Shown: positions 62,169 to 64,000 of the stretch, one piece after another
How positions within the stretch are numbered: position 1 is the first letter of the stretch
Layout: every line of letters begins with the position of its first letter
DNA from: DATFVA01 sp963815785
Lineage (GTDB): Bacteria; Bacteroidota; Ignavibacteria; Ignavibacteriales; Ignavibacteriaceae
Reading direction: 5' to 3'
NCBI GenBank assembly: GCA_963815785.1
Contig: CAWFHZ010000013.1
Coordinates: 124,001-188,000 of the forward strand
Length of the DNA stretch: 64,000 nt
The notes under the pieces: model-generated
The model's input: only the letters and a program-made list of their open reading frames with translations
Told to the model about the DNA's origin: nothing
Database searches by the model: none
Translations under genes and position numbers: made by a program

Positions 62169-62193
62169 AGCACTCGCTTTTAATGAGTGCTAA
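62167..62193 (+). promoter_or_regulatory. CIRCE operator (HrcA binding site)
   Basis: Perfect arms TTAGCACTC and GAGTGCTAA with a 9-bp spacer, the full consensus. HrcA represses groESL through CIRCE; hrcA itself is not in this window. Confidence 0.97.
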
Positions 62194-62223
62194 CAACAAA
62201 ATAAAAAATAACAGGAGATAATT

Positions 62224-62523
62224 ATGGCTAAAATGAACTTAAAGCCTCTCGGCGATCGAGTCATTGTAAAACCGATGGAAGCTGAAGAAAAAACAAAGGG
62301 AGGAATTATTCTGCCTGACACTGCAAAAGAAAAACCAATTGAAGGAACTATTGTAGCTGCAGGTCCGGGTAAGACATCTGAGGATGGGACCGTTGTAAAA
62401 ATGGAAGTTAAAGTCGGTGATAAAGTTCTTTATGGAAAATATAGCGGAACTGAAGTCAGTGTTGAGGGTGAGGAATATTTAATTATGCGCGAGAGTGACA
62501 TCTTCGCGATTATTGGAAAATAG
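62224..62523 (+). CDS. groES: GroES co-chaperonin
   Basis: A protein of 99 residues: L-K-P-L-G-D-R-V-I-V-K-P near the start, the mobile loop region E-E-K-T-K-G-G-I-I-L-P-D at 21-32, and V-K-V-G-D-K-V-L-Y-G-K-Y-S-G-T-E near 61-76. It caps the GroEL chamber. AGGAGATAATT precedes the ATG, and the operon is controlled by the CIRCE operator. A 30-bp gap separates it from groEL. Confidence 0.98.
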   Translation: MAKMNLKPLGDRVIVKPMEAEEKTKGGIILPDTAKEKPIEGTIVAAGPGKTSEDGTVVKMEVKVGDKVLYGKYSGTEVSVEGEEYLIMRESDIFAIIGK

Positions 62524-62553
62524 ATTTTAAAAAAATAAACGGAGGAAATAATT

Positions 62554-64000
62554 ATGTCTTCAAAATTAATTGAATATGATAGTGAGGCACGTTCCAAGCT
62601 TAAAAAAGGCGTGGATAAACTCGCTAATGCAGTTAAAGTAACATTAGGTCCTAAAGGACGCAATGTAGTTCTTGAGAAAAAATTTGGTGCACCAACTGTT
62701 ACAAAAGATGGTGTTTCAGTTGCAAAAGAAATTGAACTTGAGGATGCAGTTGAGAATATGGGTGCACAAATGGTTCGTGAAGTTGCTTCAAAAACAAGTG
62801 ATGTTGCCGGCGATGGAACAACTACGGCTACTGTTTTAGCCCAGGCTATATACAGGGAAGGTTTAAAAAACGTTACTGCCGGTGCCAACCCTATGGATCT
62901 TAAAAGAGGAATCGATATTGCAGTTACAGAAAGTAATTGATTATCTGAAATCAATAAGCAAAGATGTTGAAGGAAGAAATGAGATTGCACAGGTTGGAGC
63001 AATTTCTGCTAATAATGATAAATCAATCGGTAACCTGATTGCTGATGCTATGGAAAAAGTCGGTAAAGATGGTGTAATTACTGTTGAAGAAGCAAAAGGA
63101 ACTGAAACTTCACTGGATGTTGTTGAAGGTATGCAGTTTGATCGTGGTTACCTTTCACCATACTTTGTAACTGATACTGAATCAATGGAAGCTGCGCTTG
63201 AAGATCCTTATATACTTATACACGATAAAAAAATCTCAGCAATGAAAGATCTTCTTCCTATTCTCGAAAAAATAGCTCAGCAGGGAAAATCACTTCTGAT
63301 TATTGCAGAAGATCTGGAAGGTGAAGCCCTTGCAACACTTGTGGTTAATAAAATACGCGGAACTCTGAAAGTTGCTGCTGTAAAAGCACCGGGATTCGGA
63401 GACAGAAGAAAAGCAATGCTTGAAGATATTGCTGTTCTTACAGGCGGTACTGTAATCTCTGAAGAAAGAGGATTCAAATTAGAGAATGCTACTATTTCTT
63501 ATCTTGGTCAGGCTAAAAAAGTTAATATCGATAAAGACAATACTACTTTAGTTGAAGGTGCCGGGAAAACAGATGATATAAAGAAAAGAATAAATGAAAT
63601 TAAAGCTCAGATTGAAAAAACTACATCTGATTATGATAAAGAAAAGCTTCAGGAAAGATTAGCTAAACTTTCAGGCGGTGTTGCAGTGCTTGAAAATTGG
63701 TGCTTCAACAGAAGTTGAAATGAAAGAAAAGAAAGCCCGCGTTGAAGATGCATTACATGCTACCCGTGCAGCTGTTGAAGAAGGAATAGTTGCAGGCGGC
63801 GGAGTTGCTTTTGTGAGGGCGATAAATATTCTTGATAAAGTCAAAGGTGAAAATCTAGATCAGGCTACCGGAATAAAAATAATCCAGAAAGCTCTGGAAG
63901 AACCGCTCAGACAAATTGTTAACAATGCCGGTATTGAAGGTTCTGTTGTACTGCAGAAAGTTAAAGAAGGAAAAGATGATTATGGCTTTAACGCTGCAAC
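62554..64000 (+). CDS. groEL: GroEL chaperonin, two frameshifts, cut by the right edge
   Basis: The large chaperonin subunit. Seen in order: V-T-L-G-P-K-G-R-N-V-V-L near 29-40, A-G-D-G-T-T-T-A-T-V-L-A near 85 (ATP site), then after a break near 62925-62935 the apical domain (G-M-Q-F-D-R-G-Y-L-S-P-Y-F, A-A-V-K-A-P-G-F-G-D-R-R-K), and after a second break near 63692 the motif A-R-V-E-D-A-L-H-A-T-R-A-A-V-E-E-G-I-V. Each break fits one extra base. The gene remains open at the window end. GGAGGAAATAATT is the ribosome site. Two breaks in an essential gene point to sequence errors. Confidence 0.95.

Noticed and set aside
62430..63002. Minus-strand frame of 190 codons opposite groES-groEL
   Set aside because: A long antisense frame over groEL is a common codon-usage artefact; no ribosome site or family match.

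Overview
The window reads as a chromosomal segment of a free-living, AT-rich bacterium of the Ignavibacteria/Chlorobi side of the Bacteroidota group. The indications are three secreted proteins with a C-terminal PNPF-type (type IX secretion) sorting domain, a PorQ/PorV-like outer-membrane protein, DUF4905 and DUF4256 proteins, a propeller-type two-component sensor, and a complete Ccm (System I) cytochrome c maturation cluster. Shine-Dalgarno sites and both TTGACA/TATATT-like and TAnnTTTG-like promoter motifs are visible.

Layout. 1-2.6 kb: minus-strand cluster of exported proteins (two related Cys-containing proteins, a permuted-papain peptidase, a SHOCT membrane protein). 2.9-3.1 kb: tRNA-Asn with promoter and terminator. 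3.2-15.8 kb: long minus-strand run holding ccmABCDEF, a secreted metalloprotease, an FG-GAP protein, a thioesterase, a BamD-like lipoprotein, htpX and a zinc-ribbon membrane protein. 16-30.2 kb: housekeeping and metabolic genes (PorQ-like protein, TPR protein, glycyl-tRNA synthetase, phosphate transporter pair, AMMECR1/MEMO pair, tryptophanase, YIP1 protein, TrmB-type regulator, a large secreted protein). 30.2-42.6 kb: a gene-poor accessory island with STAS, RsbU-like and response-regulator genes, small stress-type proteins, a Phd/ParE toxin-antitoxin pair, an IS110-family element, cassette-like single genes, many tiny GC-rich palindromes and dispersed repeats. 42.7-64 kb: GH92 mannosidase, priA, K+ channel, S66 carboxypeptidase, ADP-forming acyl-CoA synthetase, a sensor kinase/regulator pair, a secreted FG-GAP/ASPIC protein, pdxJ, a CPBP protease, and groES-groEL behind a perfect CIRCE operator.

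Genes that work together. CcmA-F form a variant System I: CcmE carries CxxxY instead of HxxxY and no CcmH or CcmG is present here. The PhoU-like protein and Pit form a phosphate transport pair. AMMECR1 and MEMO are the A and B parts of the AmmeMemoRadiSam set. The propeller kinase and its NarL-type partner form one two-component system.

Caution on sequence quality. Ten single-base frame breaks are visible, two each in groEL and priA. Indel errors in the assembly are the simplest explanation, and I report broken genes as reconstructed single genes. The most interesting biology is the variant Ccm system, the structured flanks of the IS110 element (possible bridge RNA), the palindrome and repeat families of the accessory island, and the left-edge exported cluster.
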